Source: Pseudomonas laurylsulfatiphila (GTDB lineage Bacteria > Pseudomonadota > Gammaproteobacteria > Pseudomonadales > Pseudomonadaceae). Taken from it: 64,000 nt of DNA. A program made the translations under genes and the position numbers. This document shows positions 28,969 to 38,736 of this stretch, piece after piece (positions within the stretch are counted from its first letter, which is position 1; every line of letters begins with the position of its first letter). The notes below the pieces were generated by a model. That model ran no database searches, was not told the origin of the DNA, and saw nothing but the letters and a program-made list of their open reading frames with translations. The stretch covers positions 248,001-312,000 of the forward strand of contig NZ_NIRS01000003.1 in NCBI RefSeq assembly GCF_002934665.1. Reading direction: 5' to 3'.

Positions 28969-29060
28969 TGTGGGAGCGAGCTTGCTCGCGAAAGCGGTGT
29001 GTCAGCCGATATTAATTTCGACTGATACGCCCTCTTCGCGAGCAGGCTCGCTCCCACAGG
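28969..29060. repeat. REP pair, GGGAGCGAGC type
   Basis: TGTGGGAGCGAGCTTGCTCG and its inverted partner about 45 bases apart, between the MocR-like and SDR genes. Confidence 0.9.
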
Positions 29061-29092
29061 TTGCAACTTTTCCTTGGTAGCGATGCATTGCT

Positions 29093-29854
29093 TCAGAACG
29101 CTGTTACGCCACCGTCCACGGCCAATGAGTGCCCTGTGGTGAAGGCCGCGCCATCGCTGCACAGATACAGCACCGCGCTGGCGATTTCCTCGACCTTGCC
29201 GATGCGACCGACCGGGTGCATGGCGTTGGCGAATTCGGCTTTTTTCGGGTCGGCTTCATAAGCGCGACGGAACATGTCGGTGTCGATCACCGCCGGGCAC
29301 ACGGCGTTGACCCGGATCTTTTTCTTGGCGTACTCAATGGCCGCCGATTTGGTCAGGCCGATCACCGCATGTTTGGAGGCTGCGTAGATGCTCATTTTCG
29401 GCGCTGCCCCCAGGCCCGCCACCGACGCCGTATTGACGATCGCGCCGCCCCCTTGCGCCAGCAGCAACGGCAACTGGTATTTCATGCACAGCCAGACGCC
29501 TTTGACGTTGACGCCCATGATCGCGTCGAACTCGTCGAGCGAACCTTCGGCCAGCTTGCCTTTCTCGATTTCGATGCCGGCATTGTTGAAGGCATAGTCG
29601 AGGCGACCGTAAGTATTGATCACCTCCTCCATCAGATTTTTAACATCGCTTTCCAGGGTAACGTTGCAGCGCACGAAGGTCGCCTCGCCACCGGCCGCAC
29701 GAATCAGCGCCACCGTGCCCTCGCCGCCCGCCGTGTCCATATCGGCCACTACGACCTTAACGCCCTCGGCGGCAAATGCCTGGGCGGTCGCGCGGCCAAT
29801 ACCGGCCGCCCCGCCTGTCACCACAACCACCTGGCCGGAAAACGTCATGCTCAT
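29093..29854 (-). CDS. SDR family NAD(P)-dependent oxidoreductase
   Basis: 253 aa from the ATG at 29854 (MSMTFSGQV), with GAGGACATAACA before it. Classical short-chain dehydrogenase: cofactor motif TGGAAGIG, NNAG, the catalytic Ser in NTASVAG, and YAASK with catalytic Tyr and Lys. The N-terminal ADMD after beta-2 suggests NAD preference. Substrate unknown. Divergent from the CurA-like reductase gene. Confidence 0.93.
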   Translation of the reverse strand: MSMTFSGQVVVVTGGAAGIGRATAQAFAAEGVKVVVADMDTAGGEGTVALIRAAGGEATFVRCNVTLESDVKNLMEEVINTYGRLDYAFNNAGIEIEKGKLAEGSLDEFDAIMGVNVKGVWLCMKYQLPLLLAQGGGAIVNTASVAGLGAAPKMSIYAASKHAVIGLTKSAAIEYAKKKIRVNAVCPAVIDTDMFRRAYEADPKKAEFANAMHPVGRIGKVEEIASAVLYLCSDGAAFTTGHSLAVDGGVTAF

Positions 29855-30090
29855 TGTTATGTCCTCGAAGAGAAGTAAGCGGGGAATCGCGCAGGACCAG
29901 TCTAGCCATGGAGGTGCTGAACGCGGCAGCACTATCAGGACTCCAGTTGGGCGCCCATGAGTTGTAGTGATGGAACTGCCGTACCAACTATCACTGCACT
30001 GGATCAACCTGCATTCGCCGCATCAGCCGAACTTGCGGCATCGGCGCTGACCGGCTATCAACAAAGCTTCATTCATCTTGAGTGCCTGTC

Positions 30091-31095
30091 ATGACCTCCC
30101 AGACCAATCGCCAATTCCTGCTCGCCAAACGTCCGGTTGGCGCGGCGACCCGCGAGACATTCACCTACCAGGAAGTACCGGTCGGCGAGCCGGCGGCGGG
30201 CCAGATCCTGGTCGAAAACCAATACCTGTCCCTGGACCCGGCCATGCGCGGCTGGATGAACGAGGGCAAGTCCTACATCCCGCCGGTCGGACTCGGCGAA
30301 GTCATGCGCGCCTTGGGTGTGGGCAAAGTCATCGCGTCGAACAATCCGGGCTTCGCGGTCGGGGACTACGTAAACGGCGCCCTCGGGGTGCAGGATTTTT
30401 TCCTCGGCGAGCCGCGAGGCTTCTACAAGGTCGATCCGAAACTGGCACCGCTGCCACGTTACCTGTCAGCACTGGGCATGACCGGGATGACGGCGTACTT
30501 CGCCCTGCTCGACGTCGGCGCGCCGAAGGCCGGTGACACCGTGGTGCTCTCGGGTGCGGCGGGCGCCGTGGGCAGCATTGCCGGGCAGATCGCCAAGATC
30601 AAAGGCTGCCGGGTGGTTGGCATCGCCGGCGGCGCGGACAAGTGCAAGTTCCTGATCGATGAACTGGGTTTCGACGGTGCTATCGACTACAAGAGCGAAG
30701 ACGTCCTCGCCGGCCTCAAGCGCGAGTGCCCGAAAGGTGTCGACGTGTATTTCGATAATGTGGGTGGCGACATTCTCGATGCGGTGTTGAGCCGCCTGAA
30801 CATGAAGGCGCGGGTGGTGATTTGCGGTGCCATCAGCCAGTACAACAACAAGGAAGCGGTCAAGGGGCCGGCCAATTACCTGTCGCTGCTGGTCAACCGC
30901 GCACGCATGGAAGGTTTTGTGGTGATGGACTACGCCGCCCAATACGCCAGCGCCGCCCAGGAAATGGCCGGCTGGATGGCCAAGGGGCAGCTCAAGAGCA
31001 AGGAAGACATCGTCGAAGGGCTGGAGACGTTCCCGGAGACGCTGATGAAATTGTTCAACGGCGAGAATTTCGGGAAGCTGGTGCTGAAGGTTTGA
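30091..31095 (+). CDS. NADP-dependent oxidoreductase, CurA/leukotriene B4 dehydrogenase family
   Basis: 334 aa. Medium-chain zinc-free reductase: NADP-binding AAGAVGSIAGQIAKIKG (about residues 155-170), YFDNVGG, and the N-terminal family block VENQYLSLDPAMRGWM. Reduces alpha,beta-unsaturated ketones or aldehydes; in E. coli the relative is CurA. A GTG at 30082 in frame would add three residues; ATG at 30091 preferred. Divergent from the SDR gene, perhaps a shared detoxification role. Confidence 0.92.
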   Translation: MTSQTNRQFLLAKRPVGAATRETFTYQEVPVGEPAAGQILVENQYLSLDPAMRGWMNEGKSYIPPVGLGEVMRALGVGKVIASNNPGFAVGDYVNGALGVQDFFLGEPRGFYKVDPKLAPLPRYLSALGMTGMTAYFALLDVGAPKAGDTVVLSGAAGAVGSIAGQIAKIKGCRVVGIAGGADKCKFLIDELGFDGAIDYKSEDVLAGLKRECPKGVDVYFDNVGGDILDAVLSRLNMKARVVICGAISQYNNKEAVKGPANYLSLLVNRARMEGFVVMDYAAQYASAAQEMAGWMAKGQLKSKEDIVEGLETFPETLMKLFNGENFGKLVLKV

Positions 31096-31103
31096 CGCGG
31101 CCC

Positions 31104-31192
31104 TTGTAGGAGCTGGCTTGCCAGCGATGCAGACACCGCGGTTACTCAGGTAAACCGTGGTGATGCAATCGCCGGCAAGCTGGCTCCTACAG
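31104..31192. repeat. REP pair, GGAGCTGGCTTGCC type
   Basis: TGTAGGAGCTGGCTTGCCAG and an inverted partner (GCCGGCAAGCTGGCTCCTACA) with about 45 bases between, ending 10 bases from the pyrF stop. Confidence 0.88.
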
Positions 31193-31201
31193 AGTGGGCG
31201 G

Positions 31202-31900
31202 TTACACCAGTTCGGCCACTACATCGGCCAACGCCTTCGCTGGATCCGCCGCCTGGCTGATCGGACGGCCGATCACCAGATAGTCGGAACCGGCATCCAG
31301 TGCCTGACGCGGGGTGAGGATACGACGCTGATCGTCCTGGGCACTGCCCGCCGGACGAATCCCTGGGGTCACCAGTTGCAGCGACGGATGTGCCGATTTC
31401 AGCGCCTGGGCTTCCAGGGCCGAGCATACCAGGCCGTCCATCCCGGCTTTTTCCGCCAGGGCGGCGAGGCGCAGGACCTGCTCTTGCGGCTCGATGTCCA
31501 GACCGATACCCGCCAGATCTTCACGCTCCATGCTGGTCAACACGGTCACGCCAATCAGCAGTGGTTTGGGACCGTTGCGTTGATCCAGCACTTCACGGCA
31601 CGCGGCCATCATGCGCAGGCCGCCGGAGCAATGTACGTTGACCATCCACACGCCCATTTCCGCAGCGGCCTTGACGGCCATTGCGGTGGTGTTCGGGATG
31701 TCGTGGAACTTGAGGTCCAGGAACACTTCGAAACCCTTGTCGCGCAGGGTGCCGACGATTTCCGAAGCGCAGCTGGTGAAGAGTTCTTTACCGACTTTGA
31801 CCCGGCACAGCTTCGGGTCCAATTGATCGGCCAGCTTCAGTGCGGCGTCACGGGTAGGGAAATCCAGGGCGACGATGATAGGAGTCTGGCAGGCGGACAT
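31202..31900 (-). CDS. pyrF: Orotidine 5'-phosphate decarboxylase PyrF
   Basis: 232 aa from the ATG at 31900 ([15 protein letters not shown]). Last step of UMP synthesis. Catalytic Asp/Lys motif [11 protein letters not shown], the phosphate-binding VTPGIRP and the C-terminal YLVIGRPI block are intact. Length normal. Stands alone on the minus strand, divergent from the two-component system. Confidence 0.96.
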   Translation of the reverse strand: MSACQTPIIVALDFPTRDAALKLADQLDPKLCRVKVGKELFTSCASEIVGTLRDKGFEVFLDLKFHDIPNTTAMAVKAAAEMGVWMVNVHCSGGLRMMAACREVLDQRNGPKPLLIGVTVLTSMEREDLAGIGLDIEPQEQVLRLAALAEKAGMDGLVCSALEAQALKSAHPSLQLVTPGIRPAGSAQDDQRRILTPRQALDAGSDYLVIGRPISQAADPAKALADVVAELV

Positions 31901-32184
31901 GAGTGGGCTCTCAGGCAAGTCGAAATCGGCGCGCATTGTAGCGGAACCAGCGCCGCTGCGGGACCCGATGATCGGTAAATCGTCGAGACGGCTCAAGCAA
32001 GACTAGCCCCCGAGGCCATTGTGTCGAGTTCGATACACACACGACACGCCCGCAACACCCGGGGCGGCTACCCTCGGCAACCGCAACAGGTCCCTGCAAC
32101 AGCACTTCCCGCCTCTGGGCCGGACGCCTATGCTGGAACCACAACCTCGCAGCCTATCTTTGTGGTTGGCAGCCTACCTGGCAG

Positions 32185-32955
32185 ATGAACGCACGCATGC
32201 ACAACACCCAAGCACCCGTGAATGACGACCAAAAGACGCCCGGTGATGACAAACGCTGGAGCATTCGCGCCCTGATCGTCGACGATGACGTGCCGATCCG
32301 CGAATTGATGATCGACTACCTGGCCCGGTTCAACATCCACGCCAGCGGCGTCACCGATGGCGCCGCGATGCGCCAGGCGATGCAGGCGGAGCATTTCGAC
32401 GTGGTGGTACTCGACCTGATGCTGCCAGGCGAAGACGGCCTGTCGCTATGCCGCTGGCTGCGCGCCGAGTCGGATATCCCGATCCTGATGCTCACCGCTC
32501 GCTGTGAACCCACCGACCGGATCATCGGCCTCGAACTGGGTGCCGACGACTACATGGCCAAGCCGTTCGAGCCCCGCGAACTGGTGGCACGAATCCAGAC
32601 CATCCTGCGTCGGGTGCGCGATGACCGCAGCGAACAGCGGGCGAACATTCGCTTCGACAATTGGCGCCTGAACAGCGTGCTGCGGCAACTGATTGCCGAC
32701 GATGGCCTGGTGGTACCGCTGTCCAATGCCGAATTCCGCCTGCTCTGGGTGTTTATCGAACGTCCGCGCCGGGTGCTCAGCCGTGAACAACTGCTGGATG
32801 CCGCCCGCGGTCGTTCGATTGAAGCCTTTGACCGCAGCATCGACCTGCTGGTGTCGCGCCTGCGCCAGAAACTCGGCGACGATCCCAAGGCACCGCAGTT
32901 GATCAAGACCGTTCGTGGCGAGGGTTACCTGTTCGATGCCCGAGACATCGGCTGA
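32185..32955 (+). CDS. OmpR-family response regulator
   Basis: 256 aa with an extra N-terminal stretch of about 25 residues before the receiver. Receiver domain with acidic pocket (VDDDVP), phosphoacceptor Asp in VVVLDLMLPGEDG, and switch Lys (ADDYMAKPF); C-terminal winged helix (about residues 150-250) with RSIEAFDRSIDLLVSRLR and VRGEGYLFD. Stop and the kinase start share one base (TGATG). The start is uncertain; ATG at 32197 is also possible. Confidence 0.93.
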   Translation: MNARMHNTQAPVNDDQKTPGDDKRWSIRALIVDDDVPIRELMIDYLARFNIHASGVTDGAAMRQAMQAEHFDVVVLDLMLPGEDGLSLCRWLRAESDIPILMLTARCEPTDRIIGLELGADDYMAKPFEPRELVARIQTILRRVRDDRSEQRANIRFDNWRLNSVLRQLIADDGLVVPLSNAEFRLLWVFIERPRRVLSREQLLDAARGRSIEAFDRSIDLLVSRLRQKLGDDPKAPQLIKTVRGEGYLFDARDIG

Positions 32956-34004
32956 TGCGCGGGCGCTTCGATACCCTGTTCGGCCGCCTCTTTGGCGTGT
33001 TGTTGCTGGCGATTATCCTCGCGCACCTGCTGGCCTTTGCCTGGTTTCATCATTACGGTCCGCCAGCGCCGCCGCCTCCACCGGAGTTTTCCGAAGGCCT
33101 GGAAGGACCACGCCCGCCACTGGACCCACGCTTCGAGAAGCGGCCGCCACGGCCGTGGTTCGGCGGCCCCCTGGTGCCGCTGACCTTTCAATTGGTCTCG
33201 CTGATCATTGCCGCCTGGTACGGCGCCAAACTGCTGAGCCGGCCAATCCAGCGCCTGAGCGACGCAGCCGAGCGCTTGAGCGAAAACCTCGACAGCCCGC
33301 CGCTGGAAGAATCGGGACCACGGGAAGCGCGGCTAGCAGCGCACACTTTCAACAAAATGCAGCGGCGCATCCTTGAACAGGTCAAGCAGCGCTCGCGCAT
33401 GCTCGGCGCCGTGTCCCACGACCTGCGCACGCCGCTGTCGCGCCTCAAGCTGCGGCTGGAGAAAATCAACGACGACAAGCTGCAAGGCCAGATGCGCCAG
33501 GACCTCGACGACATGATCAACATGCTCGACGCCACCCTCACCTACCTGCATGAACAACGTACCAGTGAAGCTCCACAGTGGATGGACGTGCAGGCGCTGG
33601 TGGAGTCCCTGAGTGAAAATGCCCAGGACCAGGGCGCAGACGTCCGGGCCAGCGGTCACTGTGCCCCGCTGCAAGTGCAGCCGATGGCCCTGCGCTCCTG
33701 CATCAACAACCTGATGGACAACGCCCTGCGCTATGCCGGGCAGGCGCTGATCACCCTGGAAGACCATCGTGAACAGCTGGTGATCCGGGTCATCGACCAT
33801 GGGCCGGGTATTGCCGCCGAACAGCGTGAAGCGGTGTTCGAACCTTTCTTTCGCCTTGAAGGCTCACGCAATCGCAATTCCGGCGGCGTTGGCCTGGGCA
33901 TGACCATTGCCCGCGAGGCGGCGCAACGAATGGGCGGCCAGTTAACGTTGGAAGAGACGCCAGGTGGCGGCCTGACGGCCGTGATTCGCCTGCCGCGTAC
34001 CTGA
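32955..34004 (+). CDS. Sensor histidine kinase with short proline-rich periplasmic segment
   Basis: 349 aa. Two membrane helices (residues about 12-32 and 75-95) enclose a roughly 45-residue periplasmic loop dominated by proline (APPPPPE, RPPLDP, RPPRPW). HAMP follows, then the H box SHDLRTPLSRL, N box NLMDNALRYA, and GPGI and GGVGLGMTIA ATP-binding motifs. Cognate kinase of the regulator encoded just upstream (one-base overlap). Signal unknown. Confidence 0.93.
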   Translation: MRGRFDTLFGRLFGVLLLAIILAHLLAFAWFHHYGPPAPPPPPEFSEGLEGPRPPLDPRFEKRPPRPWFGGPLVPLTFQLVSLIIAAWYGAKLLSRPIQRLSDAAERLSENLDSPPLEESGPREARLAAHTFNKMQRRILEQVKQRSRMLGAVSHDLRTPLSRLKLRLEKINDDKLQGQMRQDLDDMINMLDATLTYLHEQRTSEAPQWMDVQALVESLSENAQDQGADVRASGHCAPLQVQPMALRSCINNLMDNALRYAGQALITLEDHREQLVIRVIDHGPGIAAEQREAVFEPFFRLEGSRNRNSGGVGLGMTIAREAAQRMGGQLTLEETPGGGLTAVIRLPRT

Positions 34005-34022
34005 TACCCCCACCGGCCCTTC

Positions 34023-34138
34023 TGTAGGAGCGAGCTTGCTCGCGATGGAGGTCAACGATGATGCGGGGAGCATGACACCCCGCGGTGCTCTCAGTTTTTT
34101 CGTCGGAACGCCGCCCGGAGCAAGCTCGCTCCTACAGA
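34023..34138. repeat. REP pair with variant head
   Basis: Left copy TGTAGGAGCGAGCTTGCTCG, right copy with GAGCAAGCTCGCTCCTACA preceded by CGTCGGAACGCCGCCCG, the same variant head as at 15235. Spacer longer than in the other pairs. Confidence 0.85.
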
Positions 34139-34232
34139 TGTTTCGTTATCTGTGTTCCCCCGGGATTCCGCGAAGGACCAAAAAAAAGCCCACTACCCCT
34201 CAGCGGTTCAATGGACGACGGCCCCTGGAACT

Positions 34233-35288
34233 TCAGGGCAGGCGATCCTCAGCCCGTGCCTGAGTCTTGCTCCAGTCAATCAACAGGCTATAGGCCACCG
34301 CCAGCAATGTCGGGCCGATGAACAGGCCGATAAAGCCAAAGGCAATCAACCCGCCAAACACCCCAAGCAGCACGATGACCAGCGGCAGGTTACCGCCACG
34401 GCTGATCAGGTATGGCTTGAGCACGTTGTCGACACCGCTGATAACGAATGTGCCCCAGATGCCGAGGAATATGGCCATTCCGTACTCGCCTTTCCAGGCC
34501 AGCCACGCGGTCGCCGGAATCCACACCAGCGGCGGGCCCATCGGGATCAGGCTGAGCATGAAGGTCACGATGCCGAGCACCAGCGCACCCGGTACGCCGG
34601 CAATCAGGAACCCGATCAGCGCCAGGATCGCCTGAGCCGCTGCTGTGCCGATCACACCGTTCACCACCCGCTGTACCGTGCCTGCCACCAGTTCAATGTA
34701 GTAGCCGGCCCGTTGATCGATCAGCCGTTCCAGCAATGTGTGCACAAACGCCGCCAGGCGCGGTCCGTCACGATAGAAAAAGAACACGAAGACGATGCTC
34801 AGGGTCAGTTCGAGAATACCGCCGCCAATCTGCGCGCTGCGCGCCAGCAACCAGTTACCCATCTGCCCCAGATAAGGCTTGAGCGACACCATCATCGCCG
34901 CGCCCTGCTCATCGATGCTGTTCCAGAGTCCGACCAGCCGCTCGCCCACCAGGGGAATCGAACCCAGCCAGAGCGGTGCTTCGGGCAGCCCCTCGACCTG
35001 TGCATCCTTGATGAATGCGGTGGCATCACGCACGTGATCGGCGAGGTTGAAACCCAGCCACACCAGCGGTGCCGCGACCAGCACCATCCAGCCCAGCGTC
35101 AGCAATGCCGCCGCCAGAGACTCGCGGCCATTGAGCCAACGGGTCAGCAAGCGCATCAGCGGCCAACTGGCGAATGCCAGGACTGCGCCCCAGAACATCG
35201 CCGACCAGAACGGCGCCATCACCCAGAAGCTCGCGCCGAACAGCACCACGAGCAGGATCTGCACCAACAGGCGATCGTTATTGATCAT
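34233..35288 (-). CDS. AI-2E family transporter (PerM-like)
   Basis: 351 aa with about seven to eight transmembrane helices. Recognised by the family pattern VFFFYRDGPRLAAFV, GVIGTAAAQAILALIGFLI, and the GPPLVWIPATAWL segment. Family members include the AI-2 exporter TqsA and Na+/H+ antiporters, so the substrate is open. Last gene of the minus-strand cluster 38540-34233, with a 69-base gap from the DUF4892 gene. Confidence 0.88.
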   Translation of the reverse strand: MINNDRLLVQILLVVLFGASFWVMAPFWSAMFWGAVLAFASWPLMRLLTRWLNGRESLAAALLTLGWMVLVAAPLVWLGFNLADHVRDATAFIKDAQVEGLPEAPLWLGSIPLVGERLVGLWNSIDEQGAAMMVSLKPYLGQMGNWLLARSAQIGGGILELTLSIVFVFFFYRDGPRLAAFVHTLLERLIDQRAGYYIELVAGTVQRVVNGVIGTAAAQAILALIGFLIAGVPGALVLGIVTFMLSLIPMGPPLVWIPATAWLAWKGEYGMAIFLGIWGTFVISGVDNVLKPYLISRGGNLPLVIVLLGVFGGLIAFGFIGLFIGPTLLAVAYSLLIDWSKTQARAEDRLP

Positions 35289-35357
35289 CGAAAATCCCGA
35301 AAATATCAGTCAGCAAAAGAGTAGGCGAACGCAGCGTGCACGCTCGCCCGGTACAGC

Positions 35358-36176
35358 CTACCGCAATAGCTCGATGTGCAGGCCAGAGCCTTCGGCACTG
35401 CCGGTTTCCATTCGCGCGGCACGCACGCCCTGGGCAATCAGTGCCTGACGCCAGGCTTCGGCGTTCGCTCCGGAAATACTGACCCGCAAGGTGGTGTCCA
35501 GATTCAGTCCGCGAGAAATCAGGCGCAGCCAGGTCTCGTCAGGTGCGCTGTTGAGCCTGGAAAAATCAAGCTCGCCCGTGCTCTTGAGTTCACGTAGCAA
35601 AGTCGCGGAGGTCGGCAACAACTCACCCAGCGGTGCCGAAGCGTCGAACTGCTCGACATGCAGGTAGGCTTTGCGATTACCGCGGGTGATGCTGTACAGC
35701 GCGACGAGCGTGTTATCCCGTGGCGCGGCAAGTCGCAGCAGCAAATAGGCTTGTTGATCGTCGGCCCCGTACAGCTTGGCGTTGCCGAAGACTTCATTGG
35801 CCCAGAGGCTGCTTTCGCCGCAATCGCGTGCCTGGCACCAAAAGAGCAGCCCGGCGTCCTGCTGTTGCAAAGCCTCGCGGGCAGCGGTGAACGCCTCGAT
35901 GGATGAATGCTCCGCTGGCAACTCGTAGGTCACCGAAGTGACGTTGCCGCGGGCACTGACCTGACCGTCGAAACGCAACTGGCCACTGATCTTGCGGATC
36001 GAGCCCAAGGGATAGATCCGCTCCAGTTCGGCGGCGGGGCGATAGTCGACAATCTGGGCGTCGACCATGCGCGGCACTATCGGCAGGTCCTGACTGCCCG
36101 GAACATCGGCGGCGAACAACAAGGGACTGAAACTGCACAGCGCCAGCAAACTGAATGAACGCATGGATAGACTCAT
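35358..36176 (-). CDS. DUF4892 exported protein
   Basis: 272 aa. Signal peptide ([18 protein letters not shown], cleavage likely before ADV), so periplasmic or outer membrane. The first ATG (36176) forms ATGA with the stop of the GST gene, implying translational coupling; a second ATG at 36164 begins the signal peptide proper. C-terminal part resembles an OmpA-like or polar domain only weakly. Function unknown; conserved in Pseudomonas. Confidence 0.82.
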   Translation of the reverse strand: MSLSMRSFSLLALCSFSPLLFAADVPGSQDLPIVPRMVDAQIVDYRPAAELERIYPLGSIRKISGQLRFDGQVSARGNVTSVTYELPAEHSSIEAFTAAREALQQQDAGLLFWCQARDCGESSLWANEVFGNAKLYGADDQQAYLLLRLAAPRDNTLVALYSITRGNRKAYLHVEQFDASAPLGELLPTSATLLRELKSTGELDFSRLNSAPDETWLRLISRGLNLDTTLRVSISGANAEAWRQALIAQGVRAARMETGSAEGSGLHIELLR

Positions 36177-36832
36177 CGGATCAGCATGGCCTGGGCGCCC
36201 TTGATGACACTGGCTTCATCGGCGCGTTGCGGTACCTGCAGACCACGCTGCACCGCCGGCCGTGCCTCCAGGGTTGCCATCCAGCGTTGCAACGCCGTCA
36301 AGCCCTCCACCGAGACGCCCGACCACTCGTAACCGCGCACCCACGGAAAGGTGGCGATGTCCGCAATGCTGTATTCGCCGGCGAGGAACTCCACGCCTTG
36401 CAAACGCGTGTCGAGCACTTCGTAGAGGCGACGGGTCTCGTGCTGATAGCGGTCGATGGCGCCCTGGAGTTTCTCCGGAAAGTAGCGGAAGAACACGTTG
36501 GCCTGGCCCTGCATCGGGCCGATGCCCCCCATCTGGAACATCAGCCACTGCAACACCAGCGAGCGTCCCTTTGGGTCGCTCGGCATCAGTTTGCCGGTCA
36601 GTTCAGCGAGGTAAATCAGGATGGCGCCGGACTCGAACACGGCGAAATCGCCGTTGGCGCGGTCGACAATCGCCGGAATCCGGCCATTGGGGTTGATCTT
36701 GAGGAAGTCCGCGGACTTCTGCTCCTTCTTGTCGAAACTCAAGGCATGCACCCTGTAGGGCAGGCCGAGTTCCTCGAGCACGATAGAGACCTTGTGGCCA
36801 TTCGGGGTCGCAGCGGTGTAGAGATCTATCAT
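36173..36832 (-). CDS. Glutathione S-transferase, YghU/Ure2-like
   Basis: 219 aa from ATG 36832 ([14 protein letters not shown]) with GGGAGA upstream. Thioredoxin-like N-terminal domain with [11 protein letters not shown] and [12 protein letters not shown]; helical C-terminal domain with the FPWVRGYEW block. The TPNGHKV start is typical of the Nu-class GSTs (YfcG, YghU), which act as disulfide-bond oxidoreductases. Follows the alpha/beta hydrolase by 50 bases. Confidence 0.92.
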   Translation of the reverse strand: MIDLYTAATPNGHKVSIVLEELGLPYRVHALSFDKKEQKSADFLKINPNGRIPAIVDRANGDFAVFESGAILIYLAELTGKLMPSDPKGRSLVLQWLMFQMGGIGPMQGQANVFFRYFPEKLQGAIDRYQHETRRLYEVLDTRLQGVEFLAGEYSIADIATFPWVRGYEWSGVSVEGLTALQRWMATLEARPAVQRGLQVPQRADEASVIKGAQAMLIR

Positions 36833-36882
36833 GGTTGTCTCCCTTTTCAACCCGCCAAGCCTCGACAGTTGCCCGGCGCAAG

Positions 36883-37737
36883 TCAAGGAATGGCGAAAAA
36901 CCGATTGAAACAGTCTGCGACAAGATCGGCACCGGACTCGTCATTCAGGTGCAAATGGTGGCCGCCTGGCATCTGTTCCCGGCTAAAGGGTAGACGCTCC
37001 AGCAACTCGGGGTGTTTGGCGAGCATGCCGTCGGCAGCGACCACCAGCGTTGCAGGACATTTGACCCGCTGGACGAAGGCCATAGCCTGTTCGGTGGTCA
37101 GGCGCAGTGGCGATGGCAACGTGAGGCGATTGTCGGTGCGCCAGGTATAACCACCCGATACCGGCATCAGACCACGCTGCGCCAGCAGTTCCGCGGCCTC
37201 GCGGCTGACCGCCACCAGGCCCTTCATGCGTGCTTCGATGGCACGGTCGAGGGTGTCGTAAACCGGTTTGCGCTTCTCCCGCAGATCCAGTTGCGCCTGC
37301 AGGGCCATGCCCATGCGCTCGGCAGCGTTTTCACCCTTGTCTGTCGGAGGAATGATGCCGTCGATCAACGCCAGGTGGGTGACCCGCTCGGGCATCGACC
37401 CGGCGATGATCAGCGAAGCGATGGCGCCCATCGAATGTCCCATCAGCGCAAATTTCTTCAGGCCAAGCTGTTCGGCGACCTGCAGCACATCGTGGGCATA
37501 GTCCCACATAGCGTAACCGGCTCCCGGCGGGCGATGCCCGGAATGACCGTGACCGGCCATGTCCAACGCGATGATGCGCAGGCCTTTGAGTTTGGGGGCC
37601 AGACGGGCAAAGCTGTTGGCGTTATCCAGCCAGCCGTGCAGGGCAATGACCGGCAAACCGTCTTCAGGACCGAACAGATGTGCCGCCAGCTCGATGTGCG
37701 GCAGGCTCAGGCGAACTTCTTCGACGGCGTGGCTCAT
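36883..37737 (-). CDS. Alpha/beta hydrolase
   Basis: 284 aa, ATG 37737. Alpha/beta hydrolase fold with oxyanion motif [11 protein letters not shown], nucleophile elbow MGHSMGAIA and catalytic His in PGGHHLHLN. No signal peptide, so cytoplasmic. Substrate unknown. Overlaps the upstream hydrolase gene by 4 bases (ATGA). Confidence 0.9.
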   Translation of the reverse strand: MSHAVEEVRLSLPHIELAAHLFGPEDGLPVIALHGWLDNANSFARLAPKLKGLRIIALDMAGHGHSGHRPPGAGYAMWDYAHDVLQVAEQLGLKKFALMGHSMGAIASLIIAGSMPERVTHLALIDGIIPPTDKGENAAERMGMALQAQLDLREKRKPVYDTLDRAIEARMKGLVAVSREAAELLAQRGLMPVSGGYTWRTDNRLTLPSPLRLTTEQAMAFVQRVKCPATLVVAADGMLAKHPELLERLPFSREQMPGGHHLHLNDESGADLVADCFNRFFAIP

Positions 37738-38540
37738 GCGCAATCCTGTTGTCGACGGCCGCCCCAGCGATGGAACAGGCCTTTGAGCATTTGGGCGGTA
37801 TCAAGGGGACGTTCGAGCGGAAACATGTGGCCACCGGGCATGGTCAACGACTCACCCAACGGCAGGCGGTCGACCGAACTGGCGTGATGGCGCATCACCA
37901 CGCGGCTGTTGTGCCCGCGAACCACCGCCAGCGGCACTTGCAACTTGCGGGTGCTGCCCGGGCTGGTGTGCGGCACGCCGCGATAGATGCTGATTTCGGT
38001 TGCCGGGTCGAACCGCAGGCGCAGTTTGTCGCCGACCTGGTGCAAGCCGTGTTGCAGGTAGGCATCGAAGCATTCGGGGTCGAAACCGCGAAACAGGGTT
38101 TTACCGGCAAAGTATTTCCGGGCGCTTTCCAGGTCGGCGAACTCTTCACGGCGGCCCAGGGTACGGCCGGCCGGCGTCAGGCGGTCGATGAAACCGAAGC
38201 GTTTGGCCGCACGTATGACCCATTGATCGGCTCGGGTCAGCACTGGCGAGTCGAGCATCACCACCCCGCGATACAGCTCAGGGCAACGCAAGGCCGCATG
38301 CAGGTGCAACACCCCACCGAAGGAGTGACCGACGCCCCACACGGGCTCGGCCTGTTGTTGCAGGTGATGGATCAGCTCATCCACCAGGTTGTACCAGTTG
38401 TCGTCCGCCGGGTAACGCGGATCGTGGGCGTGCTGCTCCAGATGCGTCACCTGAAACTCGGGTGCCAGCGCCGCAAACAACTTGCCGTAGGTCCCCGAAG
38501 GAAAACCATTGGCGTGGGCGAAAAAGATCTGTTGCGACAT
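37734..38540 (-). CDS. Alpha/beta hydrolase (second copy in operon)
   Basis: 268 aa from the ATG at 38540 (MSQQIFFAHANGFPSG), preceded by GCAGGT. Oxyanion motif HANGFPSGTY, nucleophile GHSFGGVL, catalytic His in MPGGHMFPLE. It differs clearly from the next hydrolase, so this is not a recent duplication. First gene of the minus-strand cluster; divergent from the TcC-type gene. Confidence 0.9.
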   Translation of the reverse strand: MSQQIFFAHANGFPSGTYGKLFAALAPEFQVTHLEQHAHDPRYPADDNWYNLVDELIHHLQQQAEPVWGVGHSFGGVLHLHAALRCPELYRGVVMLDSPVLTRADQWVIRAAKRFGFIDRLTPAGRTLGRREEFADLESARKYFAGKTLFRGFDPECFDAYLQHGLHQVGDKLRLRFDPATEISIYRGVPHTSPGSTRKLQVPLAVVRGHNSRVVMRHHASSVDRLPLGESLTMPGGHMFPLERPLDTAQMLKGLFHRWGGRRQQDCA

Positions 38541-38671
38541 ACCTGCAAATCCATAAGCGAGAACAGACATTGATTGTCCGCAAGACCGCGTCTTGCAGCA
38601 ATGACCGTAACTGCCAGGAATGATGACAGACCTGCCGTGGCTATGACGGCGCCACCTGTTATTTCTGACAG

Positions 38672-38701
38672 TTGACTGGCAACCGGCATCAAGCGGATAA
38701 G
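38672..38701 (+). promoter_or_regulatory. Candidate sigma-70 promoter of the TcC-type gene
   Basis: TTGACT (38672-38677), 18-base spacer, GATAAG (38696-38701), 35 bases before the ATG. The ribosome binding site of the gene is weak. Confidence 0.45.
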
Positions 38702-38736
38702 AAGGGCTGTTCCGCCGAGTCACGGGCATAGTCACA

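Noticed and set aside
34176..34210. Possible terminator after the AI-2E family gene
   Set aside because: On the minus strand there is a run of eight T after GTAGTGGGC, but no complementary arm upstream.
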